Shown here: positions 40,510 through 49,020 of the stretch, in pieces
How positions within the stretch are numbered: position 1 is the first letter of the stretch
Layout: each line of letters starts with the position of its first letter
Source: an uncultured Gemmiger sp.
GTDB taxonomy: Bacteria > Bacillota > Clostridia > Oscillospirales > Ruminococcaceae
Direction: 5' to 3'
Assembly: GCA_944386225.1 (NCBI GenBank)
Contig: CALXAH010000017.1
Coordinates: 1-64,000, forward strand
Length of the DNA: 64,000 nt
The notes under the pieces: model-generated
Told to the model about the DNA's origin: nothing
Database searches by the model: none
Seen by the model: only the letters and a program-made list of their open reading frames with translations
Translations under genes and position numbers: made by a program

Positions 40510-41586
40510 TCAGGCTTTTTTCTTGTAAACGAACTCCCGCTGGATCTGAAAGCTGATGAAGAACAGCACCACATCCACCAGAATCTTGACCGGCAGCTCC
40601 GCCCCCACCGGATTGCCCAGCAGCGTGACGGTAATCAGGCTTACCAGCCCGGCGCTGGCCAGCATCTGGATCACAGCCAGGACGCAATAGCGGAGCACGG
40701 CCTGCCTGTGCCCGGCCTGGCTGTGGAACACCACCCGATGGTTCAGGTAATAGTTGTAGGTGGCCGAGCAGACCCGGGCCAGGGCGGTACAGGCAAAGAT
40801 GGCCGCTTTCGGGTCGGCAAACAGAGGTTTCAGCAGCCAGATCAGCAGGCTGAACAACGCCAGATCCAGCACGCTGGAGGACAGGCTGGAGAACAGGAAC
40901 TTGCCGAAAATGGCATAGATGCGGGCAGAATCCCGCAGCGGGTGGAAATGAGAGGTATGGTTCTCCTTGGAGTCGTAGATGGTTTGAATCGGCAGTTCCC
41001 GGATGGGCAGACGATCCTTGGTCTCTATGAGCATGTTGCTCTCAAATTCAAACCTCTCTCCCGGCACATTCATAAGACGGCGCATAAAGGCGGCGGGCAC
41101 ACCCCGAAGGCCGGTCTGGGTATCGCTGACCGACACCCCACACAGAGACCGGAACATAAAACAGGTGATCTTGTTGCCGTACCGGCTTTTGAACGGCACG
41201 CCCGCGTCGTCAAAGTCCCGGCAGCCCAACAGCAGGCTGTCCGGATGTTCGCACATCGCCTGCATGAACCGCAGAATATCCGGCACCGAATGTTGTCCGT
41301 CGGAATCGGCTGTGATCGCACCGGGGGCATCCGGCCAGACATTCAGGCAATGGTTGAAGGCCGTTTTCAGCGCACGGCCCTTGCCCAGATTTACCGCATG
41401 GCGCAGCACGGTGCAGCCCTTTGTCTCGGCCTCGTCAAAATAGTGCCGGTAGCTCTCCGAACTGCCGTCATCCACCAGCAGGATATGGCGGATGCCTGCT
41501 TTCTGCATGTCACGCAGCAGGCAGGTCAGACGGTCATCCGGTTCCAGCGACGGAATAATCACCGGCACATCAAGATAGTCGAACAT
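40510..41586 (-). CDS. GT2-GtrA fusion protein
   Basis: 358 aa. Residues 1-230 are a GT2 domain (VIIPSLEPDDRLTCLLRDM, ILLVDDGSSESY, TADSDGQHS). Residues about 235-358 are a four-helix GtrA domain (YAIFGKFLFSSLSSSVLDLA, RVCSATYNYYLNHRVVF, QREFVYKK). GtrA proteins flip polyprenyl-phosphate-glucose; the fusion would make and flip the same lipid-linked sugar. Sits between the GT4 and DUF2142 genes. Confidence 0.92.
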   Translation of the reverse strand: MFDYLDVPVIIPSLEPDDRLTCLLRDMQKAGIRHILLVDDGSSESYRHYFDEAETKGCTVLRHAVNLGKGRALKTAFNHCLNVWPDAPGAITADSDGQHSVPDILRFMQAMCEHPDSLLLGCRDFDDAGVPFKSRYGNKITCFMFRSLCGVSVSDTQTGLRGVPAAFMRRLMNVPGERFEFESNMLIETKDRLPIRELPIQTIYDSKENHTSHFHPLRDSARIYAIFGKFLFSSLSSSVLDLALFSLLIWLLKPLFADPKAAIFACTALARVCSATYNYYLNHRVVFHSQAGHRQAVLRYCVLAVIQMLASAGLVSLITVTLLGNPVGAELPVKILVDVVLFFISFQIQREFVYKKKA

Positions 41587-41613
41587 AGATATCTCCTTTT
41601 ATCATGCACCCGG

Positions 41614-43692
41614 TCACCGGGCCAGCACCGCAAGAAACACATTCAGCAGTACGCCCGCATCCGTCAGAGCAAGCGCCAGAACCAGGCCATGGGTACTGCC
41701 TGCTGTCAGAAGGGTTTTTGCCGGCCGCAGCGCCAGCAGCGCCGCCGGCAGGAAACACAGCAGATACCGCCCCTGCAGTCCATACAGGGTAGTATAGTAG
41801 ATCGGAGTCCATACCAGGCAACCGCCCACCGTAAGCCCCAGACAGGCAAGACACAGCAGTCCTGTCCAAAGCCGGGCCCCGGCCGGCATGGGTGAGCCGC
41901 CCCCCAGCAGTGCCGCTGCCAACAGGCCGTACAGCACCAGTACCCAGCCCCAGGCAAGATCCAGGGTATAATAGCTCAGGCTGCCGCCCACTAGGCTGCG
42001 GATATAATGATCCGTGTTTTCCAGCAGGGTATTTATGAAAAGCTTCAGGGTTGTACCCGGATGCTGCAGCATATATCCTACACTGTAGGTAACCTTGTCC
42101 TGTTCGGCCACAAGGCCCTGGACGGGTTCGCCTTCTCCTTCGGCTCCTTCTTCGGTGCCGGGTTCAGGTATTTCGGTTTCTACGGAAGAAATCGACGAGG
42201 TATCGGTGGTCCAGACCCCTTTCAGGGTAAGCCGGTTGGTGGGCGACAGGCAGAAGGCCAGAACCGCCAGCGCCAGAACCGCCCCTTTGAACCAGTTTCC
42301 CCGCCGTCCGATACGGGCGGCAGGAATCAGCAGTACCAGCGCGGAAAGGGGCAGATACACCATTTTTGAGGGGGCGAACAGCATCGGAAGCACCGCCAGT
42401 GCCACCAGACACACCGGGCGAACCCGCTCGGCAGGGCCCCAGGCCGCATCCAGTACCAGAGCGGTAAAGGCAAACACCAACCCCAGCAGCAGGCTGTCCC
42501 GGCTGAAAGAAGCAGCCATGTGCAGCGTCATGGGCAAAAGCGTCACCGCCAGGAACACCCGCTTGCCAAAGGGCGCCCGTTTGACCGCCCAGGCGGCCAG
42601 CAACGCAAAGACCAGCAGGTTAGCCAGGCGCCCCAACAGCAGGGTCGGCGCAAATCCCAGATGCAGTATATACCCCAGAAGCACCGCCAGCGCACTGCAC
42701 ACATACAGTGCATTGTCGGGTGTTGCCTGCAATTCATTGTAGAATGTGATCTGCCCTAAAGGCACATCACTGGTGGAGTCCAGCTGTCGCAGGTACTGCC
42801 GCCAGGTGAAAACCGTGGTATTGGCATTCTGCAGCAAAGGATCCTGATCGGTGGCCCGGCGGAAAGTTTCCTGAATGGGCACCCCGCCAATGGCGTGGGC
42901 ATCCGGTGCCAGATGGGTGGCGATCCGGCTTGCCAGAGAAAACGCCTGATTGATATGGTACTGTTCGTCCGGCGCCGCATAAGGTGGCAGCAGCATGGTG
43001 AACAGCAGCCCCAATGCCAGCACCAGTCCGAAGCAGAGCCGGTGCAGAGGACAGGGACGGGAGCCGGTAACCACCACCGCGCACAGACATACCAGCAGGG
43101 TGGCCAGCAACCCGAAGGCCCAGTAGTATGCGGACACAAAACCGCCGATCTGTTCTGTGACTGCCAACAGCGCCAGACTGCCGGAAACCGGCGTATCCCC
43201 CAGATACAGCGTGCCGTCCAGCCCATCCGGGCCATATCCTACTGTGGCCTGCGCACTGCCATCGGCATATTCGGCGGTCAGAACCAACCGGTAGCGCTCT
43301 GCGGTACCGGCTTCCACAGGGGTATCCAGCCCCAGTACCGTATAACTGTCCGGTACAAGATATGCCAGGTCACCGGTACTGCTGCTCAGCAGTTCACCGG
43401 TTACATCATCGTACAGTTGCAGGTACAGGTTTCCGGCACAGGCTCCTTCCGCCCGCATCTGAAAGCCAAGGCCCACCAGCGGCTGGTCACTGACAAATGT
43501 CTGTGTCAGCGGCTCGGTAAGCACAAGGGTCTGGTCATACTGATCGTTCAGTTTCATGCTCTGGCTTTTGCTTTCGGCGGGCAGCACCGCCGCGAGCCAT
43601 ACGCAGGCCAGTACGCCAAGGCACACCAGCGCTAAACAGGCGATGCCCAGCGGCCGGCGATAGCGCTTGCAAACAGACAAAACTCGGTTCAT
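41614..43692 (-). CDS. DUF2142 large membrane protein
   Basis: 692 aa. An N-terminal membrane segment, an extracellular beta-rich domain (about 45-200), then about ten membrane segments. The PDEQYHINQAFSLA motif after the second segment is the DUF2142 hallmark and resembles the acidic loop of GT-C transferases. It likely transfers a lipid-linked sugar (for example from the neighbouring GT2-GtrA product) outside the membrane. ATG at 43692 with AAGGAG upstream; the frame runs further up through the promoter and is not used. Confidence 0.87.
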   Translation of the reverse strand: MNRVLSVCKRYRRPLGIACLALVCLGVLACVWLAAVLPAESKSQSMKLNDQYDQTLVLTEPLTQTFVSDQPLVGLGFQMRAEGACAGNLYLQLYDDVTGELLSSSTGDLAYLVPDSYTVLGLDTPVEAGTAERYRLVLTAEYADGSAQATVGYGPDGLDGTLYLGDTPVSGSLALLAVTEQIGGFVSAYYWAFGLLATLLVCLCAVVVTGSRPCPLHRLCFGLVLALGLLFTMLLPPYAAPDEQYHINQAFSLASRIATHLAPDAHAIGGVPIQETFRRATDQDPLLQNANTTVFTWRQYLRQLDSTSDVPLGQITFYNELQATPDNALYVCSALAVLLGYILHLGFAPTLLLGRLANLLVFALLAAWAVKRAPFGKRVFLAVTLLPMTLHMAASFSRDSLLLGLVFAFTALVLDAAWGPAERVRPVCLVALAVLPMLFAPSKMVYLPLSALVLLIPAARIGRRGNWFKGAVLALAVLAFCLSPTNRLTLKGVWTTDTSSISSVETEIPEPGTEEGAEGEGEPVQGLVAEQDKVTYSVGYMLQHPGTTLKLFINTLLENTDHYIRSLVGGSLSYYTLDLAWGWVLVLYGLLAAALLGGGSPMPAGARLWTGLLCLACLGLTVGGCLVWTPIYYTTLYGLQGRYLLCFLPAALLALRPAKTLLTAGSTHGLVLALALTDAGVLLNVFLAVLAR

Positions 43693-43726
43693 CCGCAGGA
43701 TTCTCCTTAAGGTCGTAGATATGGAC

Positions 43727-43732
43727 AGTATA
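43727..43732 (-). promoter_or_regulatory. extended -10 promoter of the DUF2142 operon
   Basis: Minus strand TATACT (43732-43727) with TGG before it. The -35 at 17 bp is poor. It follows a terminator, so genes from here leftward form a separate unit. Confidence 0.62.
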
Positions 43733-43746
43733 CCACAGTTATACAG

Positions 43747-43781
43747 AAAAAGAAATAGCGCCCCGCCAAAGGCAAGGCGCT
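43747..43781 (-). terminator. terminator of the ulosonic-acid-like operon
   Basis: An 11-bp stem with two G-T pairs (43757-43767 with 43771-43781), then ATTTCTTTTT on the minus strand. Confidence 0.7.
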
Positions 43782-43795
43782 GCATGCACAGGCGT

Positions 43796-44314
43796 TTACT
43801 GGGCGCTGACCGGTCGGGGGCTGACCGTCTCCCACAAGCCGGCATCCTTGAGCCAGGCCTCGCAGAACTGACGCACCGCCCCCTGTCCACCCGGAAGATC
43901 CGATACAAACTGGCAAAGAGCACGTACTTCAGGAACTGCGTCGGCAGGGCAGGCCCGCACACCGCACAAACTCATGGCGGCCAGATCGTTCAGATCATCC
44001 CCCATATAGCCGGTTTCCGCCAGGGATACGCCGGTTTCCGCCGCCAATCGCCGCAGGGCGGCGGGTTTTTCCGCAATCCCCTGCACCACACGGGTTATGC
44101 CCAGCTCGGCAGCCCGGTTGCTTACGATCGCGCTGGTACGGCCGGTAAGGATTGCCACTTCCACCCCCGCAGCCTGGAGCAGCTTGAGCCCCAGACCATC
44201 TTTGGCGGAAAAACGCTTGCACACCTCCCCTTCCGGGCCCATATAGATGGCCCCGTCGGTAAGGGTACCGTCCACATCCAGTACCAGCAGGCGCATAGGG
44301 GCAAACCGGGTCAT
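43796..44314 (-). CDS. KdsC-like HAD phosphatase
   Basis: 172 aa. HAD family without a cap domain: VLDVDGTLTDGAIYMGPEGE (nucleophile Asp and DxD), KRFSAKDGLGLKLLQAAGV, VAILTGRTSAIV, IAEKPAAL and ETGYMGDDLNDLAAM. This is the KdsC / NeuNAc-9-P / pseudaminate-type subfamily, which removes phosphate from an 8- or 9-phosphorylated ulosonic acid. Start ATG 44314 overlaps the aldolase stop as ATGA, with AGGAGG ten bases upstream. Tight coupling to the aldolase suggests it acts on that product. Confidence 0.9.
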   Translation of the reverse strand: MTRFAPMRLLVLDVDGTLTDGAIYMGPEGEVCKRFSAKDGLGLKLLQAAGVEVAILTGRTSAIVSNRAAELGITRVVQGIAEKPAALRRLAAETGVSLAETGYMGDDLNDLAAMSLCGVRACPADAVPEVRALCQFVSDLPGGQGAVRQFCEAWLKDAGLWETVSPRPVSAQ

Positions 44315-45930
44315 TTTCGGCATACCTCCTCAAAGCGGGACGGAGTAAGGAACTGCACCGGAAAGCTTCCGCTGTAGGTATCAAAGTAGTTCTGCAGCAC
44401 TTCCCGGATGCCGGCATTGATCTCGGCGGCTTTGGCTGCATCGTAGGAATGACGCTCCAGCTGGCGAGAGACAAAGTTCTCTTTCTTGGCTGCGTCATAC
44501 CCATCAAAGCCCGCGATGGCCACGCTCTCCGGGCTCAGGTGATCCAGCAGGCGCAGCAGCACCAGGGTAGAGTTGTCGGTATGGCGGAACCCACTCTTGA
44601 GCAGCTTGTGAATATTCACGCACAGGCTGCCGGCAGGAGGATCGGCAATGTTGGAGGTCAGGATGCAGGGAGAATCCCCGAAGCCGGTGGTCGTATGCCA
44701 GAAGTCATACCGCTTGGCATTGGAGAAGAAGGCAAAATCCCGGGGGAAGTCCGGATTGCACATATTCACATGGATAACCACCGGTTTCTCCCGGCCGATA
44801 TATTCCAGAATCTCCTGCCGGTGCTCTTCCACACTATGGCCGGGCAGCAACAGCAGCACCTTACGGCCGCCCACCGCCTTGTGCAGCGTATCCAATGACG
44901 CCGAATCGTCGATCTGCTGGCTCAGTTCTTCCAGGTACAGCTTTTCCAGCAGGTCGTAATCATACCGTTTGCGCACTTCCGGATCCAGCTTCTGGAGAAT
45001 GTGCATCATGTCCCGGGCACGGATGCTGGGACGGTCGCTCAGGTAGGTGATGTTGTGCACATGTGCACTCTGCACCCCGGCCAGGAAGTACGGGATGGAA
45101 TAGCCCCATTCGCAGCGGCTGCGCAGGCCGTCCATGTAGTTGTCGGCCACATCCAGCAGCACATCCAGATCGTAGTGCGCTTTCTGATGGGTGTTCAGGA
45201 AGGAAGCCATCAGTTCGGTATTGGTGTTGCCGGCGCCCCGGCCCATACCGCACATGGTAGCATCCACCACAATATTGCGGCGCCCCTGTGTCAGGCGCAC
45301 GAACTCCTGGGAAAGAGCAAAGCTCATCTGCAGGTTGTTATGGCTGTGGAAGCCCATATTGATGCGGGGATCCAGATTGTGGTGGATCAGGCTGAATACC
45401 CGATGCAGATCCTCCGGATACATACTGCCGAAGGTATCCACCGTGGACAGGGCAAAGGGATGCAGCTCGTTCACATCCCGGATCAGGTCCAGCAGCTCCT
45501 CATCGGAATAGCCCAGAATATCCACCGGCTGCACATACAGCAGATAGCCGCGTGCCAGAATCTGGCGGCAGAACTCCAGCACGGCCTTCCGGTCCTTGCG
45601 GAAGAAACAGGCCCGGACACCGTCGATGCTGGTACCGTCACAGGGTTCCAGCTGGCTGATGTCGTACCGGCCGTAATCCGCCAGAGTTACATAGCTGACC
45701 GCCGGGTTGCGCTGGGCCGGCAGGTAGGGGGCAATCTGCGCCGCATTGTTGAAGATGGTGCTGCCCGGCTGATGCGGGATGTCCTTCAGGAAGCCAACCT
45801 CAACCACGTCCACACCGGCATCGGTCAGATTGCGGATAAAGCCGCGGATAAAGTCGTCGCCGAACTGACTGTCCACCAGGTAACCGCCGTCACGCAGGGT
45901 ACAGTCCAACAGGCGCAGGGATTCAGACAT
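44311..45930 (-). CDS. DRE-TIM (HMGL-like) aldolase with C-terminal Rossmann-like domain
   Basis: 539 aa. Residues 1-~300 are a TIM barrel of the HMG-CoA lyase/4-hydroxy-2-oxovalerate aldolase family: RLLDCTLRDGGYLVDSQ (Arg-Asp catalytic site), GFHSHNNLQMSF (metal-binding HxH) and CGMGRGAGNTNTELM. After a linker, residues ~355-520 look alpha/beta (GRKVLLLLPGHSVEEHRQEI, VAIAGFDGYD); no family is assigned. The family condenses or cleaves pyruvate plus aldehyde. Between a CMP-sugar synthetase and a KdsC-like phosphatase, it probably makes a 2-keto-3-deoxy acid. This role is inference. Confidence 0.85.
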   Translation of the reverse strand: MSESLRLLDCTLRDGGYLVDSQFGDDFIRGFIRNLTDAGVDVVEVGFLKDIPHQPGSTIFNNAAQIAPYLPAQRNPAVSYVTLADYGRYDISQLEPCDGTSIDGVRACFFRKDRKAVLEFCRQILARGYLLYVQPVDILGYSDEELLDLIRDVNELHPFALSTVDTFGSMYPEDLHRVFSLIHHNLDPRINMGFHSHNNLQMSFALSQEFVRLTQGRRNIVVDATMCGMGRGAGNTNTELMASFLNTHQKAHYDLDVLLDVADNYMDGLRSRCEWGYSIPYFLAGVQSAHVHNITYLSDRPSIRARDMMHILQKLDPEVRKRYDYDLLEKLYLEELSQQIDDSASLDTLHKAVGGRKVLLLLPGHSVEEHRQEILEYIGREKPVVIHVNMCNPDFPRDFAFFSNAKRYDFWHTTTGFGDSPCILTSNIADPPAGSLCVNIHKLLKSGFRHTDNSTLVLLRLLDHLSPESVAIAGFDGYDAAKKENFVSRQLERHSYDAAKAAEINAGIREVLQNYFDTYSGSFPVQFLTPSRFEEVCRK

Positions 45931-46666
45931 TGTTTGCCTCCAATCGTTTGCTGATCACCGCCCGGATCTTTTCCAGATCACGGGGGGTGTCAATGGAAAG
46001 GGAATCGCTCTCCACCTGGGTGTAGTGGATGCGATACCCGTGCTCCAGAAACCGGATCGAACCGATATCCTCAATCCGCTCGATCTCGGTCTGCGGGGTG
46101 GAAACGTAGAATTCCAGGGCTTTGCGGTTGAAGCACTCCACCCCCACATACTTTTTGTAACGGAACTGCGTGGTGGTATGGGGATACGGGATCGGGCTGC
46201 GGGAGGTATACAGCGAATAGCCGCCCTGCCCGACCACGATCTTGATATTGCCCGGATCCAGCACTTCGGTGGGGGAGGTAAAATCCCGCACCAGGCCGCG
46301 CACAACCGGACGTTCATTGTCCACAAAATCGGGCAGGATCTTGGGCATGACTTCCGGTTCCAGAATCGGTTCATCGCCGTTTACGCTTACATAGTAGTCC
46401 CCTTCCACGACCCGGCTCACCTGGTACAGCCGGTCGATCAGGCAGGAGCAGTCACTGGTGGTCATAATAACCTTGGCGCCCCAGCTTTCCGCCGCAGCGC
46501 GGATGCGCTCGTCGTCGGTGGCGATATACAGTTCGTCGAACTCCTTCACCGTCTTTACGTTTTGGTACACCCACCAGAGCATGGGATGGCCGCAGATATC
46601 CAGCAAGGGCTTGCCGGGCATCCGGGTGGACTGGTACCGGGCCGGAATCACAGCAATTACTTTCAC
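45923..46666 (-). CDS. KdsB-like CMP-sugar (ulosonic acid) cytidylyltransferase
   Basis: About 247 aa. MKVIAVIPARYQSTRMPGKP is the KdsB/NeuA nucleotide loop; later YYVSVNGDEPILEPEVM (metal-binding Asp) and KKYVGVECFNRKALEFY match CMP-Kdo synthetase. It would activate a 2-keto-3-deoxy sugar acid with CTP. Kdo itself is not usual in Gram-positive envelopes. GTG at 46666 is taken as the start, with GGAG nine bases upstream. It overlaps the aldolase gene by 8 bp, so product and substrate are likely linked. Confidence 0.88.
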   Translation of the reverse strand: MKVIAVIPARYQSTRMPGKPLLDICGHPMLWWVYQNVKTVKEFDELYIATDDERIRAAAESWGAKVIMTTSDCSCLIDRLYQVSRVVEGDYYVSVNGDEPILEPEVMPKILPDFVDNERPVVRGLVRDFTSPTEVLDPGNIKIVVGQGGYSLYTSRSPIPYPHTTTQFRYKKYVGVECFNRKALEFYVSTPQTEIERIEDIGSIRFLEHGYRIHYTQVESDSLSIDTPRDLEKIRAVISKRLEANNV

Positions 46667-46705
46667 GGACAAACTCTCCTTTTTTTCGGCCAAAAGCCGG
46701 CCGTT

Positions 46706-47704
46706 TCAAAATCGGTAGTTTTCGTACGAAAATTCTTCGTCCGGGATGCGGATGATCTCCCGGGCGCAGCGCAGGCCATCCAGGGCGCTGGTACGGAAAC
46801 CGATCGCCCGGTCGAACTGCACATCAAAACAATAATCCAGCAGCTGGGAAGGCATAAAGCGGTTGATCACCACAGCCCCGGGGAAAAGCGCCGTATAGTC
46901 GGTGGTATCCCGCGGGTGGGTCTTGATATACAGCCGGTAGCCCTGCGCGTAGCGGGCCACAATGTCCCGGCAGAGCTGATCCTGCGCGGCCTGGCTGAAA
47001 ACCTCCCGATCCACGTAGTATCCCCGCGACAAAAACAGGCAGCTGCCCGGCTCAACCGGCGGAAGTTCTTCCCCGGCAAATACCCGGCGCAGCGCCGCAC
47101 GGCTCTTTCCGTCCAGCGATTCAAGATGCGCAAACACATCAAATCCCCGCAGCTTGCCGGGATAGTAGGAAACCGTTTCCGGGTTAGCCACCTCTACCGT
47201 GCTTACGCCCCGGTAGGCGCCCCAGAACAGATACCCCGAGCCGGTAAGCTGCCGGCGTGCAAAATCCGCCTCAGCCGCCTGATCGTCGATCCAATGGTTG
47301 GGGTGGTCCAGATTGCTGTAGGTGTCCTCCCCCAGCACATACTGTACGCCCCTGTCCTGCAGATAGCGCCCGGCGCTGTTCCAGTCGTTATAGATGCAGA
47401 TCTCCCGGTATTCTCCCAGCCGCAGCGGAAATCCCGCGGCTGCCGCATGCTTGAACGCCATTGTGCGGCGCAGCAGAAGTGAAGCATGCTCCAGCGAGGG
47501 ATATTGCTCCGCATTGTCGCGGGGCAGAAAAACCCGGCCCGCGATTTTCTCCTTTTGCAGGCGCTGGGCCAGCTCCTCCCGGGCCGGCAGCGCGTCGGAC
47601 AGCCAGAAATCCGCGGAAAAGCCTGCCGGTGCCGTAAGCGCTTTGACCGCGCTGACCATTGCCTGGTACTGGGTATGGCAGATAAACAGAACATCCACAG
47701 CCAT
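46706..47704 (-). CDS. putative CMP-sugar-dependent glycosyltransferase (GT52/sialyltransferase-like)
   Basis: 332 aa, no membrane segment. Two motifs recall bacterial sialyl/Kdo transferases of GT-B type: an acidic site YVLGEDTYSNL (GED at 125-127, like the D/E-D/E-G motif) and YIKTHPRD (HP at 263-264), with a later GFRTSAL (302-308) like the S-S/T motif. N-terminal VLFICHTQYQAMVSAVKAL fits the first Rossmann fold. With a CMP-sugar synthetase next door, a CMP donor is plausible. Function inferred from motifs and context. Confidence 0.68.
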   Translation of the reverse strand: MAVDVLFICHTQYQAMVSAVKALTAPAGFSADFWLSDALPAREELAQRLQKEKIAGRVFLPRDNAEQYPSLEHASLLLRRTMAFKHAAAAGFPLRLGEYREICIYNDWNSAGRYLQDRGVQYVLGEDTYSNLDHPNHWIDDQAAEADFARRQLTGSGYLFWGAYRGVSTVEVANPETVSYYPGKLRGFDVFAHLESLDGKSRAALRRVFAGEELPPVEPGSCLFLSRGYYVDREVFSQAAQDQLCRDIVARYAQGYRLYIKTHPRDTTDYTALFPGAVVINRFMPSQLLDYCFDVQFDRAIGFRTSALDGLRCAREIIRIPDEEFSYENYRF

Positions 47705-47707
47705 AGT

Positions 47708-49003
47708 TTAAATCCTTTTTTGTTCGTCCACGATCACGGGCTTGAAATGGATCGGGCCCCAGCCCACATGCCACTGAGGAACCAGCAGATCGGTACCGGT
47801 GATCTCGAAGCTGAACTCCACGTTGGGCTTATCCAGGCAGACGCCCTGGCCCACTACGCCCTCGAACATATCCAGGTAGAAGAAGTACTGCCCCTCGCCA
47901 AACATGGAGGCGTCCAGAGAGAAGGTGGTCTCGTACACCTGGCCCGGCTCCGTGGGGCCCAGATCCACCGGATGGGTGATGCCGATGGGGGTGGAATCCC
48001 GGCGATGGAGATTCAGCTTCAGGTTCACGCCCTTGAATGCTTCATTGGCATACCACTTGATCCGGATGCGGACGGGCTTTTCCCGGGGGAACACGGTAGC
48101 TTCGCAATCCAGGAAATCCAGGCTCTGCAGCTGCAGACGGGTACCCGCGCCGGTGGTGGAACGGCCCACATTGACCAGGTCGTAATGCGGCACATTCACA
48201 TTGCTGCTGTCCATATACAGGGCAATTGCCTTTTCCACATCGCCGTCGTAGATGACCCGGCCCTGATCCAGCACGATGCACCGGTCGCACAGCTGGCGGA
48301 TGGTGCTCATGTTGTGGCTCACGTACAGGACGGTACGCCCTTCCTGGTTGGCCGCGTCGCTCATCCGGCCCAGGCACTTTTTCTGGAACTTCATGTCGCC
48401 CACAGCCAGCACTTCGTCCATAACCATGATCTCGCTGTCCAGATGGGCAGCCACCGAGAAGGCCAGTTTGACAAACATACCGCTGGAATACCGTTTCACC
48501 GGAGTATCAATAAACTCGGCACACTCCGAGAATTCAATAATTTCGTCCAGCTTGGCGTTGATCTCGGCCTTGGTCATGCCCAGAATGGTACCGTTCATGT
48601 AGATGTTTTCCCGGCCGGTCATTTCGCCGTTGAAACCGGTACCCACCTCCAGCATGCTGGCCACCCGGCCTTTGATACAGATCTCACCCTCGGTGGGCGC
48701 GGTGATGCGGGAGAGGATCTTAAGCAGGGTACTCTTGCCGGCGCCGTTGCGTCCGATGATACCCACAGCCTCACCCTTGTATACATCAAAGCTGACCCCG
48801 TTCAGGGCCATGAACTTGGTGCCCCACAGCCGGGTATCGGTGCCCACGATGGTGTTGGGATCCTCCCGGCCATGGATACGGGCCCACCAGCTCTGCAGGT
48901 CGGCGGTCAGGGTACCGCCGCCGATCTGGCCCAGCTTATACTGTTTTTTTACGTCCCGGATGCTGATTACCGTTTCAGGACGGGTCGATTCACGTTTTGC
49001 CAT
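47708..49003 (-). CDS. polysaccharide ABC transporter ATPase with Wzt C-terminal domain
   Basis: 431 aa. The ATPase domain (about 15-265) has Walker A GIIGRNGAGKSTLL, signature YSSGMFVKLAF and Walker B MVMDEVLAVGD. Residues about 285-420 form a beta-sandwich like the Wzt carbohydrate-binding domain (VRIRIKWYANEAFKGVNLKL, GQYFFYLDMFEG). In known systems that domain reads the non-reducing end of the glycan before export. It lies 3 bp after the putative CMP-sugar transferase stop side and 17 bp after the permease. Confidence 0.93.
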   Translation of the reverse strand: MAKRESTRPETVISIRDVKKQYKLGQIGGGTLTADLQSWWARIHGREDPNTIVGTDTRLWGTKFMALNGVSFDVYKGEAVGIIGRNGAGKSTLLKILSRITAPTEGEICIKGRVASMLEVGTGFNGEMTGRENIYMNGTILGMTKAEINAKLDEIIEFSECAEFIDTPVKRYSSGMFVKLAFSVAAHLDSEIMVMDEVLAVGDMKFQKKCLGRMSDAANQEGRTVLYVSHNMSTIRQLCDRCIVLDQGRVIYDGDVEKAIALYMDSSNVNVPHYDLVNVGRSTTGAGTRLQLQSLDFLDCEATVFPREKPVRIRIKWYANEAFKGVNLKLNLHRRDSTPIGITHPVDLGPTEPGQVYETTFSLDASMFGEGQYFFYLDMFEGVVGQGVCLDKPNVEFSFEITGTDLLVPQWHVGWGPIHFKPVIVDEQKRI

Positions 49004-49020
49004 TTTCCGTATCCCCTTCC

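Noticed and set aside
39238..41895. An 885-codon rightward frame over GT genes
   Set aside because: Gln/His/Gly-rich antisense text with no recognisable fold.
43796..46666. A canonical Kdo pathway (kdsA-kdsB-kdsC-kdsD)
   Set aside because: Only KdsB- and KdsC-like proteins are present; the central enzyme is an HMGL-type aldolase, so naming the product Kdo is not justified.
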